Position numbers and translations under genes: made by a program. From contig JAXOFM010000001.1 of assembly GCA_044841755.1 (NCBI GenBank), positions 620,001 to 684,000 on the forward strand: a stretch of DNA of 64,000 bases, in the 5' to 3' direction. Positions 16,586-24,920 of the stretch are shown here, piece after piece. This DNA is from CAZAPO01 sp044841755 (lineage in GTDB: Bacteria > Bacteroidota > Bacteroidia > Flavobacteriales > Flavobacteriaceae). Position 1 is the stretch's first letter, and every line of letters begins with the position of its first letter. The notes beneath the pieces were generated by a model that saw only the letters and a program-made list of their open reading frames with translations, was not told the DNA's origin and made no database searches.

Positions 16586-17650
16586 TTATCTTGCTACTCT
16601 ACCTGAGGCATCACCTCCCATTAATTTTTCAACTTCTACCACAGTTACCAGGTTAGCATCTCCTTTAATGGTATGCTTTAAACAAGAGGCCGCCACAGCA
16701 AAGTTTAATGCGTTTTGGTCATCTTCTGGGTATTTAAGTAATCCATAGATCAATCCTCCCATAAAAGAATCTCCTCCTCCAACTCTATCTACAATATCTG
16801 TAATCTGATATTGTGGTGATTCATACATGGTCTTACCATCATATAATACTCCTGCCCAAGTATTATGCGATGCTGAGATAGACCCTCTTAATGTGGTGAT
16901 CACTTTTTTTGCTTTAGGGAATTTTTCTATCATTTGCTTACATACAGATAGGAAAGCTTCCGCTTTCACATTATGTCCCTCTGTTTGTACACTAATGCCT
17001 TCTGGCTTGATACCAAAGTGCATCTCTGCATCTTCTTCATTACCTAATACAATATCACAATAAGAGGTAAGTTCTATCATGATCTCTTCTCTTTTTTGAG
17101 CATCACAATGTTTCCAAAGCTTTGCTCTATAGTTAAGATCTGTTGAAATGGTTATTCCTCTTTCGCTAGCAGCTTTTACAGCTTCTAAACAGGTGTCTGC
17201 TGAACTCTGTGAAATAGCTGGTGTAATACCTGTCCAATGAAACCATGCTACACCATCAAATACGGCATCCCAATCTACCATTCCTGGCTCGATAGTGCTC
17301 ATAGCTGAATGTGCTCTATCATAAACTACTTTACTCCCACGAGATACTGCTCCTGTTTCTAGAAAATAAATCCCTAAACGTTCTCCGCCTCTAACGATCT
17401 TATCGGTACCAACACCTCTTTTTCTCATTTCCATGAGGGCGCACTCTCCTATATCATTATTTGGAAGTCGTGTTACAAAATCTACAGGAATTCCATAATT
17501 AGCCAAAGAAACCGCTACATTAGATTCTCCTCCTCCATAAATTACATCAAAACTGGTTGTTTGAGAAAATCGTAAAAATCCTGGAGGCGCCAACCTCAAC
17601 ATGATCTCACCAAATGTTACTACTTTTTGCATTCTTATTGTTTGACTCAC
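16586..17650 (-). CDS. kdgK: 2-keto-3-deoxygluconate kinase (PfkB family)
   Basis: PfkB-family kinase with the GGGESNVAVSLANYG substrate region near the N-terminus and the C-terminal ATP/anion-hole motif DRVGGGDSFMGGLIYGL with its catalytic Asp. Together with the adjacent KDPG aldolase it points to phosphorylation of 2-keto-3-deoxygluconate. The start could be the first Met (MSQTIRMQK) or the second, six codons later. The second matches the usual family start MxKVVTFGEIMLRL. No lyase, transporter or GntR regulator lies next to it. Confidence 0.88.
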   Translation of the reverse strand: MSQTIRMQKVVTFGEIMLRLAPPGFLRFSQTTSFDVIYGGGESNVAVSLANYGIPVDFVTRLPNNDIGECALMEMRKRGVGTDKIVRGGERLGIYFLETGAVSRGSKVVYDRAHSAMSTIEPGMVDWDAVFDGVAWFHWTGITPAISQSSADTCLEAVKAASERGITISTDLNYRAKLWKHCDAQKREEIMIELTSYCDIVLGNEEDAEMHFGIKPEGISVQTEGHNVKAEAFLSVCKQMIEKFPKAKKVITTLRGSISASHNTWAGVLYDGKTMYESPQYQITDIVDRVGGGDSFMGGLIYGLLKYPEDDQNALNFAVAASCLKHTIKGDANLVTVVEVEKLMGGDASGRVAR

Positions 17651-17854
17651 GAATATACCTAAATGTAATTACTCTTGTAAATTATTTAAAACGAAAAAGT
17701 CTTTCAATACTTGAGAGGTTTTGTTGTATACGTGGTCTCTCTTTGACTCAAGCCGATCGACTTATTATGCTTTCTGATCTCTTTTGTTCCAGAAATTGAT
17801 TGGACATACTATGTTAGTGTCGATATTTAACATTAATTACTATATTTAACAAGA

Positions 17855-19576
17855 ATGAAATCCAAATTAAGATTAACATTTATACTCCTCTTTTTTATAA
17901 TTGCTTCAGTCTGGTCACAAAGTCTTGATGAAAACTACATTAATGCGTGGAAAAAGTTCTATCCATCTAAATCGCTTTCAAAAGGAATTCATTCGTCCAT
18001 ATTCCAATTCGAAGATTTTTCTACGAACAACGTCATTAAATGGCTTGATTTTAATGAACGTTTCCTGGGAGAACTTACAAAATCAGACGCCAATATCGAT
18101 CCAATCGATGCGCGTTTACTAAAGGTTCAAATTCTATCCGAAATAGATAAGTGGAAAACGCTTTCATTACACAATAGTTCATTGTCTCTGTATGCAAGAG
18201 TTATTTCAAATGCTATTGATCCAGTGTTGAAAACCGATTATCTTCTCGTGCCAGAAAAGATTAATTTGATTTGCAAACGCCTCAATGGAGTAACAGAAAT
18301 GAGTGTTGCTGCTAAAAATAATTTAGACGTAATTCCTGAAGACGATTTAACAGGAGGTATTAAGCTACTTAATTCCACTTTAGAGTATTATAAAAATGAG
18401 CTAGGTGAATCTCTCAATAGTGGGATTTATTCATTGAAGTGTGCCCAGTTCGATACGAATCTAGAAAATAGCATCAAGAGCTTAGAGGAATTACTCTCCT
18501 TTGCTAACAATAGCCTCGCCCAAAAAGTTTCAAAACCGAAAAAAATTATTGGATACGATGAATATGCTAGACGACTAAAGCTTTACACAGATAGTCAATT
18601 AACACCAGAAGACCTCTCGCAGATGGCTTTGCAGGAAATGGAAATTGTTCGTAATCTAATTGGGGATGTTTCAAAAACATATCTAAAAGCAACATATCCT
18701 AATGAACCGGTTCCAGATAATTATAATCAGCTTACAGCAAAAGCCCTTGGTGACATGGAAAAAGATGCTCCTTTAAACGCAGAAGATTATCTTAAATTCT
18801 GGAGCGAACTTTCAGAGGCGGCTGTTCAGTTTATAGAAGAAAATGATATAGCAACATTGCCAAAAAACAATACACTTCGTATTATGACAGCTCCTGAAAG
18901 CGCAGGAGCGGCAGCAAGAATTGGTTGGGTTGCCAGTGCTCCTCCATTTGAACCTAATCCTATTACAACACTTTATTTGCCTTCAATTCCTGAAACACTT
19001 CCAAAGCAGGAACAAATTGATTTTTGGGCTTCATTTAATAGGCCGTTTAACCGAATGATTGCCATACACGAATTATTTCCTGGACATTATATGCAACTTA
19101 AAATAAGTAGAGAAACTGCACACCCAATTCGCTTATTATTTCCATATGGCATTTATACAGAGGGTTGGGCTACGTTTACAGAAAAAGTATTGCTGGATAC
19201 TGGATGGGAAAAAGAAAACCACCTGACTTATCTGGCGCATTTACGTAAACGGCTTGAAAACGCAAACAGATCTTACACCTCTGTGCAAGTACATTGTAAT
19301 GGTTGGAGTCAAGATAAGGTTATGGAATTCTCAACTGAAACATCATTACTTGCCCCTCAATTTGCTAAAAGCCTTTGGGGAAGAATTATGAATTCTCCAA
19401 TGCAATTAACTTCATACTTTCTAGGAGGAAGTGAGTTTACTAAATTATGGCAATCAGAAAAAGAGCGTCTAGGTGATAGATTTGATTTAAAGGTTTTCAT
19501 GGATACAATTATGAAAGCTGGCGCTATACCAATTGATGAGTTTTATAAAATCTTTACTTTAACCTTTCCTCACTAA
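17855..19576 (+). CDS. DUF885 family exported putative metallopeptidase
   Basis: The signal peptide MKSKLRLTFILLFFIIASVWSQ ends near residue 22, so it is periplasmic or secreted. The hallmark of DUF885 is the zinc-site motif HELFPGH at residues 405-411 with a downstream Glu in YTEGWATFTE. This resembles the M2/M3-like HExxH gluzincin arrangement with two extra residues, and peptidase activity is therefore inferred. At 573 residues it is typical. It is followed by the aldo/keto reductase after 3 bases, so they are probably one transcript. Confidence 0.85.
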   Translation: MKSKLRLTFILLFFIIASVWSQSLDENYINAWKKFYPSKSLSKGIHSSIFQFEDFSTNNVIKWLDFNERFLGELTKSDANIDPIDARLLKVQILSEIDKWKTLSLHNSSLSLYARVISNAIDPVLKTDYLLVPEKINLICKRLNGVTEMSVAAKNNLDVIPEDDLTGGIKLLNSTLEYYKNELGESLNSGIYSLKCAQFDTNLENSIKSLEELLSFANNSLAQKVSKPKKIIGYDEYARRLKLYTDSQLTPEDLSQMALQEMEIVRNLIGDVSKTYLKATYPNEPVPDNYNQLTAKALGDMEKDAPLNAEDYLKFWSELSEAAVQFIEENDIATLPKNNTLRIMTAPESAGAAARIGWVASAPPFEPNPITTLYLPSIPETLPKQEQIDFWASFNRPFNRMIAIHELFPGHYMQLKISRETAHPIRLLFPYGIYTEGWATFTEKVLLDTGWEKENHLTYLAHLRKRLENANRSYTSVQVHCNGWSQDKVMEFSTETSLLAPQFAKSLWGRIMNSPMQLTSYFLGGSEFTKLWQSEKERLGDRFDLKVFMDTIMKAGAIPIDEFYKIFTLTFPH

Positions 19577-19579
19577 TTT

Positions 19580-20623
19580 ATGCAGCGTATTGAAATAAAA
19601 CCTGGCTACTCTATTTCAAAAGTAATTAAAGGAGGTTGGCATCTTGCTGGAGGTCATGGGCATATCGATCAAAATAAAGCTCTTGAAGATATGTATGAGT
19701 TTGTAAAAGCTGGAATTACAACCTTTGATTGCGCAGATATATACACTGGTGTTGAAGAACTAATAGGCAAGTTCAAAGAAAAATACCAGCCTCAATTTCA
19801 ATCTGGAGAATTGCCTCCAATACAAATTCACACTAAATATGTTCCTGATTATTCTGCCTTAGCTACGCTAAAAAAAGAAGATACCGTTAAGATTATCGAT
19901 CGTTCATTACAACGTCTAAAGGTTGAACGTCTTGATTTAGTTCAATTCTCCTGGTGGGATTATCAGTTTCCTGGATATGTTGACACTGCTATACATCTTT
20001 CTGAATTACAAAAAAGTGGTAAAATAAGATACCTAGGGATCACTAATTTTGATACACCAAGGATTAAAGAATTACTGGATGCAGGAGTTGAAATTACCGC
20101 TAATCAAGTACAATACTCATTACTAGATCGTCGTGTAGAGAACAACATGACAGCTTTAGCTCAAAAGTGTTCTATCCCTTATTTGTGCTATGGATCTGTA
20201 GCTGGTGGTTTTTTAAGTAATCGCTATTTGGGCATTAAAGACCCAACACCACCATATGAAAACCGATCCTTAACAAAATATAGATTGATTATTGATGAGT
20301 TTGGAGGTTATGAGTTGTTTCAAGGATTACTTAAAACATTAAAAACAATCGCCAATAAGTATAATGTTGGTATTGCAGAAATTGCTAGCAAGTACATACT
20401 TCAAAAACCAATGGTTGCCGCTGTTATTGTTGGTGCACGAAACACCAAACATATAAGCAGCATGAAAAAATTAAATAATTTTTCATTAGACGATGACGAC
20501 TTAAAATCGATTGCTGAAATTGTAGATAATAGTAAAGGGCCAAATGGTCCATTTTACGAGTTGGAAAGAGACAAAACAGGGAAACATGGTTCGATTATGA
20601 AATACAACCTTAACGAAACTTAA
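19580..20623 (+). CDS. Aldo/keto reductase
   Basis: TIM-barrel NADPH oxidoreductase: FDCADIYTGVEELIG carries the conserved Asp and Tyr, IHTKY the Lys, and the C-terminal VGARNTKHI region the cofactor phosphate site. At the position of the usual catalytic His (LLQFHWWD in relatives) this protein has LVQFSWWDY, so the His is replaced by Ser. The substrate is unknown. It is sandwiched between the DUF885 gene and the NhaC-like gene with gaps of 3 and 4 bases, indicating a tight operon. Confidence 0.88.
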   Translation: MQRIEIKPGYSISKVIKGGWHLAGGHGHIDQNKALEDMYEFVKAGITTFDCADIYTGVEELIGKFKEKYQPQFQSGELPPIQIHTKYVPDYSALATLKKEDTVKIIDRSLQRLKVERLDLVQFSWWDYQFPGYVDTAIHLSELQKSGKIRYLGITNFDTPRIKELLDAGVEITANQVQYSLLDRRVENNMTALAQKCSIPYLCYGSVAGGFLSNRYLGIKDPTPPYENRSLTKYRLIIDEFGGYELFQGLLKTLKTIANKYNVGIAEIASKYILQKPMVAAVIVGARNTKHISSMKKLNNFSLDDDDLKSIAEIVDNSKGPNGPFYELERDKTGKHGSIMKYNLNET

Positions 20624-20627
20624 ACAC

Positions 20628-22040
20628 GTGGAACTGGATCTGCAAGAAGAAAATAATAAAACACTTGAATTTTATGGAGGTCTTGGGGGAGCATTACTTC
20701 CATTCATCATTTTCATTATTGGTGTGGTTATTATTGCTTTATCTGGAGCTCCAGACGAAAAAGGATTTTGGCCAATCCTTATTTTAGCTATTGGTGTAGG
20801 GCTCATTTTAGCAAAAGATCGTACCGCGTTTTCAGAGGTTATTATTTCTGGAATGTCCCAAAAAATAGTCATGATCATGATTATGGCTTGGATGCTGGCC
20901 TCAATAATTGGAATCCTTATGACACTTACTGGTTTTGTAGAAGCTCTCATTTGGATCTCAGACCAAATGCATCTTAACGGTGCTGGTTTTGTAATTGCAA
21001 CCTTTGTTATTTGTTGTATTGTGTCCTTATCTACAGGATCAAGCTTCGCAACTATATTGATTTGTAGTCCGTTGCTTTATCCAACAGGCGGAATTTTAGG
21101 TGCGCATTTACCGTCACTCGCCGGTGCAATTATTGGTGGTGCCGCTTTTGGCGATTTCATAGCGCCAATTTCAGACACAACTATTGCCAGTGCCCTAAGC
21201 CAAAAAGCCAAAATTGGTGTTACGGTTAAAAGTAGAATTAAATATGTTGTTCCTGCTGTTATTCTAGCAATAATAGGTTATGCTATAAGCGCTACATTAC
21301 TTAATACCAATTCCAGATCACTAGAAACAATGCTTAACGGCCAACCCGAAGGTTTAATTATGTCGGCAGTTCCTGTATTTGTCATTTATTTATTTCTTAA
21401 AGGAAAGCATTTGGTACATGGTTTACTATTTGGTTTGTTGTTTGGAACTGCCTTAGGGTTATTTTCTGGGCTTTTAACTATTGAACAGGTTATCTCCCTA
21501 GATCTCGAAAATTTTACAGCAAAAAGCTTTGTTATTGATGGTATTAACCGAGCTGTTGGTTTAAGTATATTTACCATACTACTAATGGGGCTCGTTGCAA
21601 CATTAAAAGCGAGTGGTATTATGACGAAATTGGTAGACTTTTCCGCTATGCGTGCTAAAACTAAAAAACATGCTGAAAGTTGGATTGCAGGAGTTATGAG
21701 TGCCGCGGTACTGCTAACTACGCATAGTATTGTAGCCATATTAATGGTGACCGATTTTTCTAATAAAACAGGTGAAAAATTTGGTGTGGCTAAAACAAGA
21801 CGAGCAAATCTATTAAGCTTGGTTGCATGCATCTTCCCTTTTTTGTTACCTTATTTTATTCCTGTAATTTTAATGGCTAACATGACCAACTCTGGACAAG
21901 AATTTGGTATAGCTCAAGTAAGTCCTTTGCAAGTAGGATTGTATAATTTTATGTCTTGGGGCTTATTGATAATAGCCCTGGTGGCTATTTTTTTAGGGTT
22001 TGGAAAAACAAAAAACAAACACAATGGCAAACAAAAATAA
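20628..22040 (+). CDS. NhaC-like Na+/H+ antiporter family transporter
   Basis: Inner-membrane protein with about 11-12 hydrophobic segments and the conserved STGSSFATILICSPLLYPTGG, AIIGGAAFGDFIAPISDTTIASA and FPFLLPYFIP segments of the NhaC superfamily. Members exchange Na+ for H+ or organic acids. The exact solute is not decided here. A GTG start at 20628 is chosen because it gives the only reasonable N-terminus 4 bases after the reductase stop. It is 470 residues long. The last 17 bases overlap the TIGR04076 gene. Confidence 0.85.
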   Translation: MELDLQEENNKTLEFYGGLGGALLPFIIFIIGVVIIALSGAPDEKGFWPILILAIGVGLILAKDRTAFSEVIISGMSQKIVMIMIMAWMLASIIGILMTLTGFVEALIWISDQMHLNGAGFVIATFVICCIVSLSTGSSFATILICSPLLYPTGGILGAHLPSLAGAIIGGAAFGDFIAPISDTTIASALSQKAKIGVTVKSRIKYVVPAVILAIIGYAISATLLNTNSRSLETMLNGQPEGLIMSAVPVFVIYLFLKGKHLVHGLLFGLLFGTALGLFSGLLTIEQVISLDLENFTAKSFVIDGINRAVGLSIFTILLMGLVATLKASGIMTKLVDFSAMRAKTKKHAESWIAGVMSAAVLLTTHSIVAILMVTDFSNKTGEKFGVAKTRRANLLSLVACIFPFLLPYFIPVILMANMTNSGQEFGIAQVSPLQVGLYNFMSWGLLIIALVAIFLGFGKTKNKHNGKQK

Positions 22041-22380
22041 ACTTCGTGAAGACCAGTTTGAATTGTACGATCTTGAAATTGTAGTTGAACAAATAAACGG
22101 CAACTGTACTTGCAATATGGCTATTGGCGATTCTTTTTATTTAAAGGGAGGAAAAATTTCTTTACCCGATAAAAGTGATTTTTGTCTTTACGCGCTCCAA
22201 AGTACAATACCCTTATTACCCACCAAACAACGGCAAAACAATCCAGCAGATTGGATGGAAACAGATTCTAAAATAACCTGTCCAGATCCAGAATGTGGAC
22301 TAATTATGAATATTAAACGCATTAAAACCAGGGTTTTAAATCACGATGATGTGAGCGCCATACCATTAAAAAAGGATTAA
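22024..22380 (+). CDS. TIGR04076 family protein
   Basis: 118 residues from the internal ATG at 22024 (MANKNKLREDQ). This start fits the family better than the longer frame, which would run deep into the antiporter gene. Family features are the N-terminal beta strand LYDLEIVVEQINGNCTCNM, GDSFYLKGG, FCLYALQSTIPLLP and the paired-Cys motif CPDPECGLIM. TIGR04076 proteins are short, cysteine-containing and of unknown function. It ends the DUF885-reductase-antiporter operon. Confidence 0.78.
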   Translation: MANKNKLREDQFELYDLEIVVEQINGNCTCNMAIGDSFYLKGGKISLPDKSDFCLYALQSTIPLLPTKQRQNNPADWMETDSKITCPDPECGLIMNIKRIKTRVLNHDDVSAIPLKKD

Positions 22381-22400
22381 TCTCTTTTAATTAGACTTTT

Positions 22401-22433
22401 AAAAAAGAAAACCCATACCTAATGCATGGGTTT
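22401..22433 (-). terminator. Hairpin terminator downstream of the truncated tRNA copy
   Basis: On the minus strand AAACCCAT..ATGGGTTT is followed by TCTTTTTT. The T-rich tail on the minus side suggests it once terminated the tRNA at this locus. On the plus side it may also stop the operon ending at 22380. Confidence 0.65.
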
Positions 22434-22444
22434 ACAGAGTGATG

Positions 22445-22518
22445 TGGTCCCACTTGGACTCGAACCAAGGGCCCTCTGATTATGAGTCAGGTGCTCTAAC
22501 CAGCTGAGCTATGATGTT
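22445..22518 (-). pseudogene. Broken tRNA(CAU) copy, likely element boundary
   Basis: A 74-base tRNA-like sequence with intact D-arm, CTCATAA anticodon loop and T-arm. Its 5' acceptor strand reads AACATCA while the 3' strand is TGGGACC, so most of the acceptor stem cannot pair. The last pair of the anticodon stem is also lost. From base 6 onward it matches the intact tRNA at 24921-24994 with only three differences. It is best explained as the duplicated 3' portion left by integration into the tRNA gene. Confidence 0.75.
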
Positions 22519-22578
22519 TACTAGCCTTTGTGATTCCAGTGAACGCGTGTGCTCACTATGTGCACTAATTTAACCTAG

Positions 22579-22680
22579 TTATTTAATAATTTTTGATTTA
22601 ATATTAATATGCTCTGCAGTAACAACGAATAATTCATCTTGTTGTACTTTCGTTATTGTTTTTCTAAAGAATTTAATCAT
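22579..22680 (-). pseudogene. Truncated second DUF6090-like start
   Basis: A 33-codon frame begins MIKFFRKTITKVQQDELFVV with an ATG overlapping the stop codon of the DUF6090 gene. The first seven residues and 22 bases are identical to the start of that gene, after which similarity stops. It is most likely the remnant of a tandem DUF6090 neighbour cut by deletion. Confidence 0.5.
22659..22680 (-). repeat. 22-base direct repeat, copy 1
   Basis: Identical to 23668-23689. Both copies encode the start MIKFFRK of a DUF6090 frame on the minus strand. Confidence 0.75.
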
Positions 22681-23689
22681 TAGTTTCTACTTTATTAAAA
22701 TAAAAACTACCATTGTCATAACCAATAACCTTATTTGATTCATCTCTCTTAAATGTTAAAACGCTGTTATTCGCATAGTTCTTAAATTTATCTTTTGATA
22801 TTGGAGTTATTAATAAAAGGCTACCATTGACATTAACAAATAAATAACCATTATGATCCTCTATAGAAAAGTTCTTTCCTGTGGAAGAAGAATATTTACC
22901 TTTATAATCTAATTTATCAATTTCATAATGATCAGCATTTATTGGAAAAAAACTAGGTATTTGATTTGTATTATTTAGGACCTCTTTTATTGTTAGGTAT
23001 AATCCCAAACCTTGAGAGTAAAATTTACCAATAGCAAACTTATAATCACCGAGAACATGCAATCTATAGCCATACACATCATTTTTGTACATTGGATTAT
23101 TTACAAAATAGTGTAATTTTTTTTCTATACTAACAGAATCCGTTTGGCTAAACCATGTGAAATTGCGATTATAAAATAACCTTGTAGCCAATAGAAATTC
23201 AGCCGATGTATGGCGATAGCCTGCAAGCTCTTCTTTTGTATTTATATATTGCCTATTTAAATCATTAATAAGTTGTTCATAATTATCGGGGATGTATTCA
23301 GATGATTGCATTAATGTATTAAAGCCCGTATCTGTAACGTAGAACTCCGGATAAGAAAAGAGTATATTCAATGAACTTAGATTTTCCCTATAATCGGGGG
23401 TAGAATACATACCATTAATTATACTATCAGCAATAATTCTTCTGTTATCTAATTTGACAATAACATCCTTTGCACGTATTAGATCAAATTCAAGGTCATT
23501 AAAAACGCTCTCTAAAGACTTTTTAAAGTTAATATTGGCCTTTTTACTTTCATTCCAATTATTAATGCTCAATGCAATTAAAATACCTATAACCACTAAC
23601 ACAATTTCCCCTATAGCATATTTAAAGTACTTGCCTGTTTTATTTTCACTCATAAGGTTATAGCGTATTTTTCTAAAGAATTTAATCAT
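22673..23689 (-). CDS. DUF6090 family membrane-anchored protein
   Basis: 338 residues beginning MIKFFRKIRYNLMSENKTGK, then one transmembrane helix (YAIGEIVLVVIGILIALSINNWNE, about residues 25-45). This is the signature start of DUF6090 proteins, which are common and often tandem in Flavobacteriia. The remainder is a soluble region rich in aromatic and charged residues with no motif that I recognise. It probably faces the periplasm. It lies inside the tRNA-bounded relic and may be cargo. Function is unknown. Confidence 0.75.
   Translation of the reverse strand: MIKFFRKIRYNLMSENKTGKYFKYAIGEIVLVVIGILIALSINNWNESKKANINFKKSLESVFNDLEFDLIRAKDVIVKLDNRRIIADSIINGMYSTPDYRENLSSLNILFSYPEFYVTDTGFNTLMQSSEYIPDNYEQLINDLNRQYINTKEELAGYRHTSAEFLLATRLFYNRNFTWFSQTDSVSIEKKLHYFVNNPMYKNDVYGYRLHVLGDYKFAIGKFYSQGLGLYLTIKEVLNNTNQIPSFFPINADHYEIDKLDYKGKYSSSTGKNFSIEDHNGYLFVNVNGSLLLITPISKDKFKNYANNSVLTFKRDESNKVIGYDNGSFYFNKVETND
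23668..23689 (-). repeat. 22-base direct repeat, copy 2
   Basis: Identical to 22659-22680 and covers the first codons of the intact DUF6090 gene. Confidence 0.75.
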
Positions 23690-24251
23690 AGAATTTTGGT
23701 TGGTTGTCTAAAAATACAATATTTAACTCACTACTGCTGCTGGCTTGATTTCCTCCAGAGATGAAGGATTACATTTTAAGCAATTTATATTCTGAAACAT
23801 TATAACATTCGCCTTATAGAGCGGCTATTTTGCATAATACAGTTATAGCTTACAGCTTGCCTGTACTATAACTACGTGTTATGTAAAGATAGCTTTGGCA
23901 TTAGTGCTGACTTTCTTGACAGGAGTGCATCAATACTGTTTAAAACATGAGGGCGTTGTAATAAGAAGTGCCTTTATATGTTTTAAATAGATTAAAATTA
24001 ACATTGTACTCGTTCCAGAGAAGCAACAAAGCTATATTAATACATTGTTTACATTTTTTATTTGCTGTAAAAAGTAACAAAATATGTGTGTTTAGAGTAC
24101 CCTCTTTTTTTCTATAATAAATTAAATTATTGTTTTAAACACAAAAGGTTAATGCTTAATAGTAGCCAAAAAGTACAATATTATATATTTTATCTAGAGC
24201 TTCTAGACCTAATTTAAAAGGTCATAGAAGCTCTAATAGAAAGTGTTTTTA
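23690..24251. other. Gene-free part of the relic element
   Basis: No supported coding frame is seen here. It contains a compound inverted repeat near 23798-23883: inner arms AGTTATAG (23841-23848) and CTATAACT (23866-23873), outer arms ATAACATTCG and CGTGTTAT. It also contains a strong hairpin at 24196-24234. The remainder is AT-rich without recognisable features. Confidence 0.6.
24196..24234. terminator. Strong hairpin after the orphan C-terminal fragment
   Basis: AGAGCTTCTAGACC pairs with GGTCATAGAAGCTCT with one bulged base and a loop of ten bases. It follows the stop of the minus-strand fragment by about 18 bases. The T-run expected of an intrinsic terminator is weak on both sides. Confidence 0.45.
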
Positions 24252-24467
24252 TTATTTGAATGCTTCTCCAGCTGTAAGTGTAACTTCTTCTGTTATATCA
24301 TCGAATGTTCTGCCTAAGAATTTTTTAAAATACCTTCCTCTTCTTATAAAATGCGGATTTACAATAAATACCTTCCCCCAACTCTTATGTTCTTCTACTT
24401 GTTTATAAGCTAATAAGCCTTCGTCAACCAATCTATCAAGTTTTCTATTAATTTTTGTGCAAACATT
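24252..24467 (-). pseudogene. Orphan C-terminal fragment of a DNA-binding-like protein
   Basis: A frame of 71 codons without a plausible start runs to a stop at 24252. Its clean protein-like sequence begins around INRKLDRLVDEGLLAYKQ and continues with VFIVNPHFIRRGRYFKKFLG. The first part resembles the recognition region of a winged-helix domain, but the parent family is not identified. It overlaps the integrase fragment in a different frame, so a deletion probably joined the ends of two genes near 24440-24465. Confidence 0.5.
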
Positions 24468-24781
24468 TTAAACGATTGCGAGCTATTTGGTGAATTTTCT
24501 TTAATGATATTCCGTAATGCCTCAATAGTAAAATCATCGTCTAATGTTAGAATAGCTTTTTCGATTTTGAAGTAATCTTTCAAAAGCTTTAAGTTGAGTA
24601 GTTTTGAATTTGGATGCTCTTTAAAAATTCTAGAATGCTCTCTATCCCAGTGATGCTCTAGTATTGAAGTGCCTGAATTAATAGTGTGCACCTTCTTTTG
24701 ATGTCTAATCTTATAAATTATGTTATAAGTGCCATCAGCTTTTAATCTTCGTGTGTCTAGTGTAGTTTTTACAGTTGCCAT
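24410..24781 (-). pseudogene. Tyrosine integrase, N-terminal fragment
   Basis: From ATG 24781 (MATVKTTLDTRRLKADGTYN) the 123-residue product has the arm-type DNA-binding domain of Bacteroidota phage-integrase-family recombinases (TLDTRRLKADGTYNIIYKI). The beginning of the core-binding domain follows (SFKMFAQKLIENL). The frame then stops. The whole catalytic domain with the R..HxxR..Y residues is missing, so it cannot recombine. It lies next to the intact tRNA, as the integrase of a tRNA-targeting element does. Confidence 0.75.
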
Positions 24782-24804
24782 AATTAGAAGTATTATGGTC
24801 AAAG

Positions 24805-24833
24805 TTGTGCGTCGTATTGTGCGCGTTTTGCGT
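24805..24833. repeat. TTGTGCG-type short repeats upstream of integrase fragment
   Basis: TTGTGCG at 24805-24811 and 24817-24823 and TTTTGCG at 24827-24833 recur about every 10-12 bases just upstream of the integrase start. They may be remnants of arm or operator sites. The role is inference. Confidence 0.35.
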
Positions 24834-24880
24834 GATAAAATAGCAAAAATATCTGCTTCTCTGGAGCAACAGAAATCGTA

Positions 24881-24917
24881 ATAAACAAAAATAACCTGCT
24901 GAATATCAACAGGTTAT
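24881..24917 (-). terminator. Terminator of the intact tRNA(CAU)
   Basis: On the minus strand ATAACCTG and CAGGTTAT pair across a 12-base loop and are followed by TTTTTGTTT, a few bases after the tRNA 3' end. Confidence 0.75.
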
Positions 24918-24920
24918 ATG

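Noticed and set aside
17710..17752. CTTGAG...CTCAAG palindrome upstream of the DUF885 gene as an operator
   Set aside because: Only six bases per arm with a long spacer, which is expected by chance in this sequence.
22445..22518. A second functional tRNA-Met/Ile gene
   Set aside because: The 5' acceptor strand AACATCA cannot pair with TGGGACC and the anticodon stem has lost a pair, so it is treated as a boundary relic.
24014..24865. 12-base inverted match TCCAGAGAAGCA / TGCTTCTCTGGA as terminal inverted repeats of an insertion sequence
   Set aside because: It is short, no transposase lies between the arms, no target duplication is seen, and one arm lies in the integrase upstream region.
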